A stretch of 64,000 nucleotides of DNA, taken from Virgibacillus_P tibetensis. Lineage in GTDB: Bacteria > Bacillota > Bacilli > Bacillales > Amphibacillaceae. Position 1 is the first letter of the stretch; every line of letters begins with the position of its first letter. Under the pieces are notes generated by a model. The model searched no databases and was not told the origin of the DNA. It saw only the letters and a program-made list of their open reading frames with translations. The stretch lies in the NCBI RefSeq assembly GCF_036026595.1, contig NZ_JARZFX010000006.1, forward strand, positions 1 through 64,000, given 5' to 3'. Position numbers and translations under genes: made by a program. This document shows, piece after piece, positions 25,549 to 34,552 of the stretch.

Positions 25549-27258
25549 TTAAATGCTAACCGTTTCTGAGAGATTTCCTCTCCAGCGCAGTACTTCCTCA
25601 TAAAGGTATTTATTAGTAATCACTGTAACGCCGGCAGATTGCGCTTTTTCCAGGGCATTGCTATTCTCACCTGGTTCTTCTACCCAAAGAACTTTCCCTT
25701 GTTTAGTAATAAACTGTTCAATAATCGGTGAAGAGATAGTCTGTTGTTTTACCCAAACAGCATCTATTTCGTAAGGAACATCTGCAAGTTCAGACGATTC
25801 ATTTACCACTATGATATTAAATCCTAAAGATTTTAGTTGTTTGGCATCATTGTTATCTTCAGAACCAATAACAACGATGGCCTTTTGGCGAACATCTCCA
25901 TTGGAGCGATCAAATGGAGATGACACTAACCACTTGATGGCATCTTCCTCTGTGTTTTGAAAAAGAGCTGGCTGATTCACAGCGGCAGCTATTGCCTGAT
26001 CTAAATCAAGTAAAATATCTTCTGTAGACTCAATGCCAATGGATAGGCGGATAAGCTCTTCGAAAACTCCGCTTTTCAGTAAGTCTTCTTCACCCAACTG
26101 CTGGTGGGTTGTTGAAGCCGGGTGAATGATTAATGATTTTGCATCTCCTACATTTGCTACATGAGACCATAATTTCACGTTATCAATTAAAGCTCTTCCA
26201 GATTCGCGTCCACCTTGAATGCCAAACGTTATAATGGAACCATAGCCATTACGCAAGTATTTTTTTGCTAGCTGGTGAGAAGGATGCTGCTCAAGACCGG
26301 GATAGTTCACCCATTCTACGGCGGGATGTTTAGTTAAATAATCCGCCACCACTTCCGCATTCTTGGTATGACGCTCGATACGTAAATGCAATGTTTCTAA
26401 GCCCTGCAGCAATAAAAAGGCGCTTTGTGGACTTAAGCATGCACCAATATCACGTAATAACTGCACTCGCAGCTTCGTCGCAAAGGCGGCTGGACCAACA
26501 TCAACATAACGAAGTCCATTATAGCTCGCGTCTGGTTCTGTAAAGCCCGGGAATTTACCGTTATCCCAATTAAAACGTCCCCCATCAACTACAATTCCTC
26601 CAATAGTAGTACCATGACCACCAATCCACTTTGTGGCTGAGTGAACAACAATATCGGCGCCCCATGTTAATGGCTTTGTAAGATAAGGTGTTGCAAATGT
26701 ATTGTCAATAATTAAAGGGATGTTATGAGCATGTGCCACTGCAGCGATTGCCTCGACATCAAAAACGTTAAGGCTAGGATTGGTAATGATTTCACCAAAA
26801 ACGGCCTTAGTTTTGGTAGTAATTGCAGCTTCAACGGCGTCCGGGTCAGTGCCGTCAACAAATTTAACGTTAATTCCATAACGTGGGAGGGTTGATGCAA
26901 ATAAGTTATATGTTCCACCATACAGATTGCTGTCAGCGATAATTTCATCACCCGCACTAGCTAAGTTTAAGATTGCAAATGAAATAGCAGCCATTCCTGA
27001 AGAAGTTGCTACCGCAGCTACCCCATCTTCCAGTTGAGCAATGCGCTGTTCGAAAGCGTCGACTGTGGGATTTCCAATACGTGAGTAAATATTTCCTGCT
27101 TCTGCTAAACCAAAAAGATTTTGTGCGTGTTCCGTGTCACGGAACACATAAGAAGTTGTTTGATAAATAGGTACAGCTCGCGATCCTGTTGCCGGATCTG
27201 GTTCTTGACCACCGTGTAGTAATACAGTTTCTGGATTGTGAAAATTAAATTGAGACAT
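25549..27258 (-). CDS. metY: O-acetylhomoserine sulfhydrylase (MetY) fused to a CoA-binding-like domain
   Basis: A 569-residue protein; ordinary MetY enzymes have about 430. Residues 1 to about 430 form the PLP-dependent Cys/Met metabolism enzyme, with the ETVLLHGGQEPDPATGSRAV start, the YSRIGNPTVDAFE loop and the PLP lysine in HSATKWIGGHG (about residue 207). It makes homocysteine from O-acetylhomoserine and sulfide. Residues from about 455 (AIVVIGSEDNND) to the end look like a Rossmann-type CoA-binding domain of the YneT/YccU kind: IVVNESSELADVPYEIDAVW is followed by VLWVEEPGENSNALEKAQSA. This domain match is from pattern only. AAGGAGG sets ATG 27258. Expression is under an S-box leader. 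Confidence 0.9.
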   Translation of the reverse strand: MSQFNFHNPETVLLHGGQEPDPATGSRAVPIYQTTSYVFRDTEHAQNLFGLAEAGNIYSRIGNPTVDAFEQRIAQLEDGVAAVATSSGMAAISFAILNLASAGDEIIADSNLYGGTYNLFASTLPRYGINVKFVDGTDPDAVEAAITTKTKAVFGEIITNPSLNVFDVEAIAAVAHAHNIPLIIDNTFATPYLTKPLTWGADIVVHSATKWIGGHGTTIGGIVVDGGRFNWDNGKFPGFTEPDASYNGLRYVDVGPAAFATKLRVQLLRDIGACLSPQSAFLLLQGLETLHLRIERHTKNAEVVADYLTKHPAVEWVNYPGLEQHPSHQLAKKYLRNGYGSIITFGIQGGRESGRALIDNVKLWSHVANVGDAKSLIIHPASTTHQQLGEEDLLKSGVFEELIRLSIGIESTEDILLDLDQAIAAAVNQPALFQNTEEDAIKWLVSSPFDRSNGDVRQKAIVVIGSEDNNDAKQLKSLGFNIIVVNESSELADVPYEIDAVWVKQQTISSPIIEQFITKQGKVLWVEEPGENSNALEKAQSAGVTVITNKYLYEEVLRWRGNLSETVSI

Positions 27259-27315
27259 AAATAATTCCTCCTTAAAATGTTTTGTATTTTTTTCTTAACT
27301 GTGGAAGAGGAGGGA

Positions 27316-27346
27316 AATCAAAAAGCCCTCTTCCTAAGAAGAGGGC
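27316..27346 (-). terminator. SAM-riboswitch expression-platform terminator
   Basis: On the minus strand GCCCTCTTC and GAAGAGGGC pair around a 4-base loop, followed by TTTTTGATT. It lies between the SAM aptamer and the metY start codon, the expected place for the off-state terminator. Confidence 0.93.
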
Positions 27347-27364
27347 GTATATTTAACGGTCCTC

Positions 27365-27484
27365 CTCTTATCTTCCAGATCCACCATAGATCTGTAGGAT
27401 TTAGCACCGTAAAAAGCAAATATAGCTTACTTTAAGGTTGCCGGGCTTCACAGGGCCTATTCCCTCCGCCACTCTAGATAAGAG
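27365..27484 (-). promoter_or_regulatory. SAM-I (S-box) riboswitch
   Basis: On the minus strand the leader shows the S-box hallmarks in order. These are the P1 arm CTCTTATC (27484-27477), AGAGTGGCGGAGGGA, the near-invariant CTGTGAAGCCCGGCAACC, the GGTGCTAAATCC core, and the closing P1 arm GATAAGAG (27372-27365). S-adenosylmethionine binding would free the downstream terminator and shut off metY-hom. This is established for the family; the position and sequence here are directly visible. Confidence 0.97.
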
Positions 27485-27512
27485 ATTTATTATCTTTATT
27501 AAATTATTCTAA

Positions 27513-27542
27513 ATTATATAACCTTTACCACTTGTTTGTCAA
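27513..27542 (-). promoter_or_regulatory. Sigma-A promoter for the metY-hom leader
   Basis: On the minus strand TTGACA (27542-27537) and TATAAT (27518-27513) are both perfect, with an 18-base spacer. The predicted start lies about 20 bases before the aptamer. Confidence 0.85.
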
Positions 27543-27596
27543 TGGTATTTTTAAAAAAAGTAATATATCGCAATTTTTGTTTCTTTAAAATCTCGC

Positions 27597-28005
27597 ATTT
27601 GATATAAAAGGAGAAGTAACTTGTTACTGACGTAACTTCGCTACGGAAATACACTTCGCTTTCACCACTCCGGGTACAAGTGCAACATCTGCTCAGCTTC
27701 ACTTCGTTCACTTTGCAGTGTTTTCTTTGCCGCTGGGCGGCTGGTGAGCCTCCTCGTGCTATCGCACTGTGGGGTCTCACCGATGCCTTTCCTCCCGCAG
27801 GAGTCTTCGTGTTTTTCCTCCGCTAAGCATTGTGCAATGTTATAAAAAATTCACTTAATGCTTTATAAATTTCGCTGTGGACAGCCGACTCTTACGGAAA
27901 GCAACAATTTTTATTCGGTGTTTTGAGTAACCGAAAATGCTCAATGAAATACTGCTATGCTTTTGTAACGAGTAATCGCAAGTACAGGGACAGCCCAATA
28001 TTTTA
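27597..28005. repeat. Intergenic repeat family 2, copy A
   Basis: A 400-base gene-free stretch between the metY promoter and the rarD 3' end. Two blocks recur around 44440-44610. CTACGGAAATACACTTCGC (about 27640) appears there in the same orientation with two extra A. The block 27949-27990, beginning ATACTGCTATGCTTTTGTAA, appears there as its reverse complement (44445-44496). The middle is rich in short inverted repeats (CCTCCCGCAGGAG, GCGGCTGG). A reverse-strand frame (27514-27780) crosses it but has no ribosome site. Nothing else is supported in 27543-28028. Confidence 0.7.
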
Positions 28006-28028
28006 GAAAGTAGCCTATAAGAGTGAGG

Positions 28029-28946
28029 TTATTTAGTTAGCGCTTTATCCTTCAACCTGCGGATTGGCAACCGATATACAGATCCTAAATAAATAATTAA
28101 TGCTGTCCAAATGAAAGCGAAAGAGATAAGATGTGCACGGGTAAATGTTTCATGGAACAGAAACACGCCAAGGGCCAGCATAATTGTCGGTGCAATATAT
28201 TGTATAAAGCCTACCATTGCCAGTGGAATCTTCTTCGCCCCGACAGCAAAAAGTAACAAAGGGACCGCAGTAACAGCACCAGCGCCTGCTAACAATAAAT
28301 TAGTAACAGAAAATAGACTATCTGTTGAAAATGAGCTATCTGGTATGCTAACGAGGTAGATCAGTGCAACCGGTGCAACAATCATGGTCTCGATCGTTAA
28401 ACCATTCATTGCAGTAATATCTACTGTTTTTTTTAGTAATCCATAAAATCCAAAGCTCGCAGCCAGCAGTAGTGAAATCCATGGGAAAACACCGTAACTG
28501 ACAGTAAGATATGTAACGCCTATTCCAGCAAGTATGAAGGAAAGAAGCTGTCTCCTTGTTAGTTTTTCTTTTAAAATAACGATGCCTAGCATAATACTTA
28601 CAAGTGGGTTAATATAGTATCCCAGGCTGGCCTGAATGACATGATCAGTGTTTACTGCCCAGATAAAGAGCAGCCAATTAATACTTATGAAGATAGACGC
28701 TGCAGAAATTCCAAGCAGTTTTTTCCTGCTTTTAAGGATCGCTTTGCATTCTTGTATAAATAAGGACCACTTTTGAACTAGCAGCACAACAATTATCATG
28801 AAGACAAACGACCAGACGATTCGATGGGACAGGATTTCACCTGCAGGAACATGATCGACTTGTTTCCAATAGATTGCCAGAAAGCCCCACAAAAAGTAAG
28901 CACCTGATGTATATAGAATTCCCAGCTTTTCCTGCCTTTGTTCCAT
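28029..28946 (-). CDS. rarD: EamA-family transporter RarD
   Basis: A 305-residue inner-membrane protein with about ten helices, made of two EamA halves. LGILYTSGAYFLWGFLAIYWKQ-type sequence at the N-terminus, NTDHVIQASLGYYINPL (about residues 98-114) and FIQYIAPTIML (about 245) are the RarD-specific stretches. RarD is named for chloramphenicol sensitivity in E. coli, but its natural substrate is unknown; other family members export amino acids or metabolites. ATG 28946 follows TAGG and an ATGAGGC ribosome site; the upstream extension to 29009 is not credible. It lies between two sulfur amino-acid units, though no link is shown. Confidence 0.9.
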   Translation of the reverse strand: MEQRQEKLGILYTSGAYFLWGFLAIYWKQVDHVPAGEILSHRIVWSFVFMIIVVLLVQKWSLFIQECKAILKSRKKLLGISAASIFISINWLLFIWAVNTDHVIQASLGYYINPLVSIMLGIVILKEKLTRRQLLSFILAGIGVTYLTVSYGVFPWISLLLAASFGFYGLLKKTVDITAMNGLTIETMIVAPVALIYLVSIPDSSFSTDSLFSVTNLLLAGAGAVTAVPLLLFAVGAKKIPLAMVGFIQYIAPTIMLALGVFLFHETFTRAHLISFAFIWTALIIYLGSVYRLPIRRLKDKALTK

Positions 28947-29123
28947 CCTATGAGCCTCATTTCTCAAGTAAATTAAGCTAATTTTAGGAGTTAAAATTAT
29001 AAAAAGCAATTTAAATGCTTTTAAGAGAAATAGGAAAACTCTTTCAATAGGAAGTGTTATAGATTATGATAGTTATAAAGAAGATTATGATTTCAATAAT
29101 TTTTGGTATAAGGGGGACTATTT

Positions 29124-30308
29124 ATGAGTGAAAAACATAAACATTTTGAAACGGCTGTTATACATGAAGGCTATGACTCTAAAGACATGCTTGGAAGCTT
29201 ATCTGCACCATTATTCCAAACATCAACCTATTCGTTTGAATCTGCAGAACAGGGAGAAAGACGCTTTGCGGGTGAAGAAGAAGGGTATATCTACTCGCGT
29301 TTGGGTAATCCAACGGTAACTGTATTGGAAGAACGTATTGCAGCATTGGAAAATGGGGAACGCGGGCTGGCATTCGCCTCAGGAATGGCTGCGGTCTCCG
29401 CTGTCTTAATTGCATTAACAAAAGCAAATGACCATGTACTGTGCTCTTCTGGCCTGTACGGATGTACCTTTGGATTATTAACGATGATGAAGGAAAAGTA
29501 TAATATCTCACATGATTTATCTGCTATGCATTCGAAAGAAGCAATACGTTCATTGATCAGACCTGAAACAACGTGTATTTATGTAGAGACCCCAATTAAC
29601 CCAACAATGAAGTTGATTGACTTGAAAATGGTTGCTGAGGTTGCAAAGGAATACGATATTCCGGTTGTGGTTGACAATACATTTTCTTCTCCCTATTTAC
29701 AGCGCCCGCTGGATCTTGGTTGCGATGTAGTACTTCACAGTGCTACAAAGTATATTGGTGGTCATGGTGATGTAGTTGCAGGACTCGCAGTAGGAAAAAA
29801 GGATTTCATGGACTCTGTTGCAATGACAACCCAAAAAGATATTGGTGGAGTTATTGCGCCTTTTGATGCATGGCTGTTGATCAGAGGATTGAAAACGTTG
29901 CCGGTGCGGTTGGACCGACACTGTGATAACGCTGAAAAAGTATTTGAGAAACTGCGTAATCATCCGAAAGTAGCTAATGTCTACTATCCAAACGATGAAA
30001 GCCATCCGGATTTTGCAATCAGACAGAAGCAAATGAAGCGTGGCGGCGGAGTTATCTCCTTTGATATTGAGGGAACCAGGCAAGATGCCCAAAAACTGCT
30101 AAACAACTTAGGATTCTTAAAAATTGCAGTCAGTCTTGGAGATACGGAAACACTTATTGAGCATCCTGCAACGATGACACATGCAGTCATTCCGGAAGAA
30201 TCCCGTGAAAAAATGGGAATAACAGATCAGCTCATCCGTTTATCAGTAGGCTTGGAAGCGTGGGAGGATATCTGGTCCGATTTAGAACAGGCATTAAATA
30301 AAGTTTAG
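29124..30308 (+). CDS. mgl: L-methionine gamma-lyase
   Basis: PLP enzyme of 394 residues in the cystathionine gamma-synthase superfamily. It splits methionine to methanethiol, 2-oxobutyrate and ammonia. The tetramer-contact YSRLGNPTV and the PLP lysine in HSATKYIGGHG (about residue 209) are standard for the superfamily. The diagnostic feature is SSGLYGCTFGLL (about 111-122), whose Cys matches the active-site Cys of true methionine gamma-lyases; cystathionine lyases lack it. GGGGGA precedes ATG 29124. It is monocistronic with its own terminator, and transcribed away from the methionine-synthesis unit. A homocysteine or cystathionine lyase remains the alternative. Confidence 0.87.
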   Translation: MSEKHKHFETAVIHEGYDSKDMLGSLSAPLFQTSTYSFESAEQGERRFAGEEEGYIYSRLGNPTVTVLEERIAALENGERGLAFASGMAAVSAVLIALTKANDHVLCSSGLYGCTFGLLTMMKEKYNISHDLSAMHSKEAIRSLIRPETTCIYVETPINPTMKLIDLKMVAEVAKEYDIPVVVDNTFSSPYLQRPLDLGCDVVLHSATKYIGGHGDVVAGLAVGKKDFMDSVAMTTQKDIGGVIAPFDAWLLIRGLKTLPVRLDRHCDNAEKVFEKLRNHPKVANVYYPNDESHPDFAIRQKQMKRGGGVISFDIEGTRQDAQKLLNNLGFLKIAVSLGDTETLIEHPATMTHAVIPEESREKMGITDQLIRLSVGLEAWEDIWSDLEQALNKV

Positions 30309-30346
30309 AGAATATGCCTTTTCTCTACTGTTATAATCTATTAATA

Positions 30347-30396
30347 GAAGACACGTCTGTACTGGCAATTTCAGGTACAGATGTGTTTTCTTTTTT
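30347..30396 (+). terminator. Terminator of the methionine gamma-lyase gene
   Basis: GAAGACAC-G-TCTGTAC pairs with GTACAGA-T-GTGTTTTC, one internal mismatch, followed by six T. Between here and cls (30397-30714) about 315 AT-rich bases show no gene or repeat I can support. Confidence 0.88.
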
Positions 30397-30714
30397 GATA
30401 TTAAGGACGCTCCCTGTATATGGAATAATCGGAAGCGATTTGCAGTAGGCTTAATAGTATATTGTTTATTTAATAATTGATATATATCCTTAGACACATT
30501 GTCATGAATCCAGCTGATTAGGATAGTTGCTGAACACAAGGAAGGGGTAGTTTGTATAGTCCACTGTGAATGACTTATAGCCCTTCGCTCCTTTGTTATG
30601 TACAGTCTGTCCGGTTTGGTTGATTAACGAAAAAGAGAGGTTTTGTGCTATATTAGTATTGGTGCTTAATTAGTTGGGAAATTTTACTTACAATTTTAGA
30701 GGAGGATACGGGTA

Positions 30715-32157
30715 ATGGAAATACTTTCATACTTGCTTGGATTCATCATGATTTTTAATGTTGCCTTAGGTATTTCTATTATTTTTCTTGAGCGAAAAGA
30801 TGCCAGTGCCACTTGGGCATGGCTGATGGTATTGCTTTTTATCCCGATAGCAGGTTTCTTTCTGTACTTAATTTTTGGAAAACCGATAAGTAATCGGCGT
30901 ATTTTTACTTGGGATACAAAAAGCAGATTAGGGGTTAAAACCGCGGTTCAATCCCAACTGCGCTCACTTGAAGAGAAAAACTTTACATTTAAACATAAAG
31001 AATGGAAGGAATACGAAGACTTATTCTATTTTCATTTACGAAATGATGATGCTATCTTTACACAGGATAATAAAGTTGATCTGTATACCGATGGGGTTAA
31101 AAAATTTGATGCCTTATTTATGGACATGGAAAAAGCGAAGGACCATATTCATTTATTATATTATATTATTCGTGATGATGAATTAGGGAAGCGGCTGGCA
31201 GAAGTGCTAATAAAAAAAGCAAACGAAGGCGTGGAAGTCCGTGTATTGTTTGATGATATGGGCTCGCGTTCATTAGGCCGGAAGTATATAAGACGGCTTC
31301 GTAATGCAGGAGCGTTGGTTGAAGCGTTTTTTCCACCGAAAATCCCGAAAATTAACTTTAAGATCAATTTTCGAAACCATCGAAAACTGGCAATTATTGA
31401 TGGGAAAATAGGGTATATTGGTGGGTTTAATATAGGTGATGAATACCTTGGAAAAGATAAGAAATTTGGCTACTGGCGGGATACCCATCTGCGTATTTAT
31501 GGGGATGCCGTTCGTAATATGCAGACACGGTTTATCCTGGATTGGAACCAGGCTTCTCGAAATGATATCTTTTATGAGGAGAGGTATTATGCTGCAATTC
31601 CAGCTGGCGATGTTGGGGTTCAAATAGTCTCAAGTGGTCCCGATTCGGAATGGGAGCAAATTAAAAACGGCTATATAAAAATGATTCTGTCAGCAAAAGA
31701 ATTTGTCTATATTCAAACACCTTATTTTATTCCAGATGAAAGTCTTCGGGATGCGTTGCGTATTGCCACATTGTCAGGTGTCAAAGTGAAATTGATGATA
31801 CCAAATAAACCTGATCACCCCTTTGTCTATTGGGCAACCCTGTCTTCGGTTGGTGATTTAATGAATGCAGGAGCCGAGGTTTACATTTATCAGAATGGAT
31901 TTCTGCATGCAAAAACACTGATCGTAGACGGGAAAATCGCTTCAGTAGGAACAGCTAATATTGATGTACGAAGTTTCCGTTTGAATTTTGAGGTGAATGC
32001 TTTCTTATACAGTAAAGATCTTACACAACAACTGGTAGAAGCTTTCAATGATGATATAATGTTATCAACACAAATGACTAAAAAATTATATGAACAGCGT
32101 TCGTTGGGTATTCGATTCAAAGAGTCAATAGCCAGACTGATTGCACCTGTATTATAA
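30715..32157 (+). CDS. cls: Cardiolipin synthase
   Basis: Membrane enzyme of 480 residues condensing two phosphatidylglycerols to cardiolipin. Two N-terminal helices (about residues 3-25 and 34-55) anchor it, followed by two phospholipase D domains. Their HKD motifs are HRKLAIIDGKIGYIGG (about 222) and HAKTLIVDGKIASVGTANID (about 399), both intact. Length and layout equal bacterial ClsA-type enzymes. GAGGAGG precedes ATG 30715. A thioesterase gene begins 37 bases after the stop in the same direction. Confidence 0.95.
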   Translation: MEILSYLLGFIMIFNVALGISIIFLERKDASATWAWLMVLLFIPIAGFFLYLIFGKPISNRRIFTWDTKSRLGVKTAVQSQLRSLEEKNFTFKHKEWKEYEDLFYFHLRNDDAIFTQDNKVDLYTDGVKKFDALFMDMEKAKDHIHLLYYIIRDDELGKRLAEVLIKKANEGVEVRVLFDDMGSRSLGRKYIRRLRNAGALVEAFFPPKIPKINFKINFRNHRKLAIIDGKIGYIGGFNIGDEYLGKDKKFGYWRDTHLRIYGDAVRNMQTRFILDWNQASRNDIFYEERYYAAIPAGDVGVQIVSSGPDSEWEQIKNGYIKMILSAKEFVYIQTPYFIPDESLRDALRIATLSGVKVKLMIPNKPDHPFVYWATLSSVGDLMNAGAEVYIYQNGFLHAKTLIVDGKIASVGTANIDVRSFRLNFEVNAFLYSKDLTQQLVEAFNDDIMLSTQMTKKLYEQRSLGIRFKESIARLIAPVL

Positions 32158-32193
32158 ATAATGCAACAGTACACAAATAGGAGGAAATTTAAC

Positions 32194-32715
32194 ATGAAAG
32201 AAAAATCGTGTGCGAATTCACTGGCAGTCAAAACTTCTCATGTCCTGCCACCTGACACAAACACTCATGGTACATTGTTTGGTGGTAAATTAATGGCCCA
32301 TATTGATGATGTAGCTGCAATTGCTGCTGTGAGGCATGCGAGGAAGCCTGTAGTTACAGCATCAACGGATTCAGTAGATTTCCTGGCTCCCGTAAAAGAA
32401 GGGCACTCCATTTGTGTAGAGGCATTTGTAACATGGACACATAGCACATCGATGGAGGTTTTTGTTAAAGCAGTTGCAGAGGATTTACTTACTGGAAATC
32501 GGAGAGTATGTACGACTGCCTTCCTGACATTTGTGGCGGTTGATGATGCTGGTAAACCTGTGCCGGTTCCATCAATATATCCTGAAACGGAATTAGAAAA
32601 GATGCTTCATGAAGGTGCATCGATAAGGGCAAAGCATCGTAAAGAGCGCAGAAAGCAATCTAAAGAGTTAGCCGTAAACTTTGGTACAAGTTTTCCTTGG
32701 AACAGGGGTCTGTGA
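32194..32715 (+). CDS. Acyl-CoA thioesterase, hotdog fold (YkhA-like)
   Basis: A 173-residue cytoplasmic thioesterase of the YkhA/BACH group. The hotdog signature NTHGTLFGGKLMAHIDDVAAIAA-type region starts near residue 23, with the conserved Gly-Gly and Asp (HIDDV) positions; DSVDFLAPVKEGHSICVEAFV follows. It hydrolyses acyl-CoAs, probably medium to long chain. AGGAGG at 32179-32184 sets ATG 32194, not the earlier in-frame ATG 32161. It is likely co-transcribed with cls, so a lipid-turnover link is reasonable. The Lys/Arg-rich tail (KHRKERRKQSKE) is notable. Confidence 0.9.
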   Translation: MKEKSCANSLAVKTSHVLPPDTNTHGTLFGGKLMAHIDDVAAIAAVRHARKPVVTASTDSVDFLAPVKEGHSICVEAFVTWTHSTSMEVFVKAVAEDLLTGNRRVCTTAFLTFVAVDDAGKPVPVPSIYPETELEKMLHEGASIRAKHRKERRKQSKELAVNFGTSFPWNRGL

Positions 32716-32730
32716 TAAACTGTCCTAATG

Positions 32731-32760
32731 GAGAGGCCTTGCATGTTAAGGCTTCTTTTG
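32731..32760 (+). terminator. Terminator of cls-thioesterase
   Basis: GAGGCCTT and AAGGCTTC pair (one wobble) around a 7-base loop, followed by TTTTG. Confidence 0.7.
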
Positions 32761-32847
32761 CATTATAATCGCCTCTTTGGTTAAAATGAGCGGTATGGGG
32801 TATATGTAATAATTCAATTTATTTTTATCGGGAGGAGAATTGGCAAA

Positions 32848-34272
32848 TTGGCTATTTTGGAGAACTTGGTTGGGGAAATTAATGAGGTATTATGGTCCTA
32901 TTTATTAATTATTATTTTAATTGGTTTGGGTTTATGGTTCACGGTAAAGACTGGATTTGTGCAATTCAGGTATCTCCCGGAGATGGTGCGCGTCCTGTTC
33001 GATAAGCGCACAATTAGTGCTGCAGGGAAAAAGGGGACCTCGTCCTTTCAGGCATTTGCCATTAGTGCCGCTTCCAGAGTCGGGACGGGAAATCTTGCCG
33101 GAGTGGCATCGGCAGTGGCTATAGGTGGACCGGGAGCTGTTTTTTGGATGTGGATTATTGCGCTGCTGGGAGCGGCGACAGGTTTTGTGGAAAGTACATT
33201 GGCTCAAGTTTATAAGGTTCCTGAAAAAAACCAATATCGCGGTGGACCTGCGTATTACATGGAAAAAGGGTTAAAAAAACGCTGGCTTGCAGTGGTATTT
33301 GCAATTACCATTACATTTACATATGGGCTCGTATTTAACTCAGTCCAATCCAATACAATCAGTTTAGCTTTTGCTGGACAATTTGATTTTAACCCAAATA
33401 TCATGGCTGTTATTTTAGTATTTTTAACTGCAATCGTAATTTTTGGAGGATTAAGAAGCATTGCAAATGTAACTCAAATTATCATTCCGATAGTTGCGGT
33501 TTTATACTTAGGAATCGCTATCTATGTATTACTGATCAATATCACTGCTGTCCCTGCCATGGTATCGTTGATCGTTGCAAATGCATTTGGAATAAGAGAA
33601 GTTGCTGGTGGTGGGTTTGGTGCCGCGATTATGATGGGAATTAAGCGCGGTCTATTTTCCAATGAAGCTGGTATGGGTAGTGCACCGAATGCGGCCGCTA
33701 CAGCCGAAGTATCACATCCAGTTAAACAGGGTTTTATTCAGGCGCTGGGAGTGTTCTTTGATACGATCCTCATATGTAGTGCAACGGCATTTATTCTTAT
33801 TTCTGCAGGTGGATACGAAGGAAGTGAAGCAGATGGAATTCAATTAACACAGAATGCTTTTGCGTTTCACATAGGAGATTGGGCTGGTATATTTATAGCG
33901 ATTGCTATTTTCCTGTTTGCCTACAGCTCAATTTTGGGGAATTATTTTTACGGAGAAAATAATATTGCTTATATAAAAGAGAGTAAAGTGGCTTTATTTA
34001 TCTATCGAATTGCTGTCCTTGGAATGGTTGTGTTTGGTGCAGTGGCTACATTTGATCTCGTTTGGGCACTTGCGGACCTGACTATGGGTATCATGGCGCT
34101 GATTAACCTGTATGCGATTACGAAACTTTTCAAAATTGCCAATCGTGTTTTACAGGATTACATGGAACAGCGTAAAGCAGGGAAAGACCCCGTCTTTTAT
34201 CGCGATACATTGGATAATCAGGATGGGATAGAATTCTGGGGCAGGGAGCAGACTTCTGAAAAAGAATACTGA
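32848..34272 (+). CDS. Sodium:alanine/glycine symporter (AGCS family)
   Basis: A 474-residue membrane protein with about 11 helices, of the AGCS (AlsT/DagA) family that takes up alanine or glycine with Na+. Family marks are GKKGTSSFQAFAISAASRVG (about 60-79) with GTGNLAGVA following, GPGAVFWMWIIALLGAAT, and the signature KRGLFSNEAGMGSAPNAAA (about 266-284). Start TTG 32848 has GGAGGAG ten bases upstream. It precedes the hut operon but has its own terminator at 34315-34353 and so is a separate unit. B. subtilis AlsT and YrbD are relatives; glutamine is another possible substrate. Confidence 0.93.
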   Translation: MAILENLVGEINEVLWSYLLIIILIGLGLWFTVKTGFVQFRYLPEMVRVLFDKRTISAAGKKGTSSFQAFAISAASRVGTGNLAGVASAVAIGGPGAVFWMWIIALLGAATGFVESTLAQVYKVPEKNQYRGGPAYYMEKGLKKRWLAVVFAITITFTYGLVFNSVQSNTISLAFAGQFDFNPNIMAVILVFLTAIVIFGGLRSIANVTQIIIPIVAVLYLGIAIYVLLINITAVPAMVSLIVANAFGIREVAGGGFGAAIMMGIKRGLFSNEAGMGSAPNAAATAEVSHPVKQGFIQALGVFFDTILICSATAFILISAGGYEGSEADGIQLTQNAFAFHIGDWAGIFIAIAIFLFAYSSILGNYFYGENNIAYIKESKVALFIYRIAVLGMVVFGAVATFDLVWALADLTMGIMALINLYAITKLFKIANRVLQDYMEQRKAGKDPVFYRDTLDNQDGIEFWGREQTSEKEY

Positions 34273-34314
34273 TTTAATGGACGAATAGTCGCCCGGCAGA
34301 TCAAAGTTTTACTT

Positions 34315-34353
34315 AAGACTGTCTAACCTCTCAGGAGATTGGGCAGTCTTTTT
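34315..34353 (+). terminator. Terminator of the AGCS symporter gene
   Basis: AAGACTGTC pairs with GGCAGTCTT (one wobble) and runs into TTTTT. Confidence 0.82.
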
Positions 34354-34368
34354 AGTTGCTAAAAGTAA

Positions 34369-34389
34369 AGTAAGCGCTTACAATATAAT
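34369..34389 (+). promoter_or_regulatory. CcpA cre site abutting a TATAAT -10 element (hut promoter)
   Basis: AGTAAGCGCTTACA at 34369-34382 is a palindromic match to the catabolite-responsive element consensus (WGWAANCGNTNWCW form). A perfect TATAAT at 34384-34389 follows at once, with no good -35 box. CcpA bound here would cover the promoter spacer, giving glucose repression of histidine use. The location 160 bases before hutH and after the symporter terminator supports the assignment. Confidence 0.72.
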
Positions 34390-34471
34390 TTAAGAATATT
34401 TTTACTGTTGAGGGTGGTCAGATGTCTTTATCTAAGCAACGACCTAAGAAATTTTTATATGAAGCTGATTT

Positions 34472-34506
34472 AGGAGGCATGGTTTATCAAACCAATGCCT
34501 CCTTTT
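34472..34506 (+). terminator. Attenuator-like terminator in the hut leader
   Basis: AGGAGGCAT-GGTTT (34472-34485) pairs with AAACC-A-ATGCCTCCT (34489-34503), a 14-bp stem with a single A bulge, and is followed by TTTT. It lies between the hut promoter and hutH. A 47-codon frame (34422-34565) with GAGGGTGG ahead of its ATG crosses the hairpin and ends inside hutH; whether it is translated is unknown. In B. subtilis a terminator at this place is relieved by HutP. Confidence 0.75.
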
Positions 34507-34552
34507 ACTTTGTTCGCTTTATTATGGTAAAGCGGTGCTACGGAGGTGCAGG

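Noticed and set aside
27514..27780. Minus-strand 88-codon frame upstream of metY
   Set aside because: It crosses repeat family 2 and overlaps the metY promoter; no ribosome site; composition matches the repeat rather than a gene.
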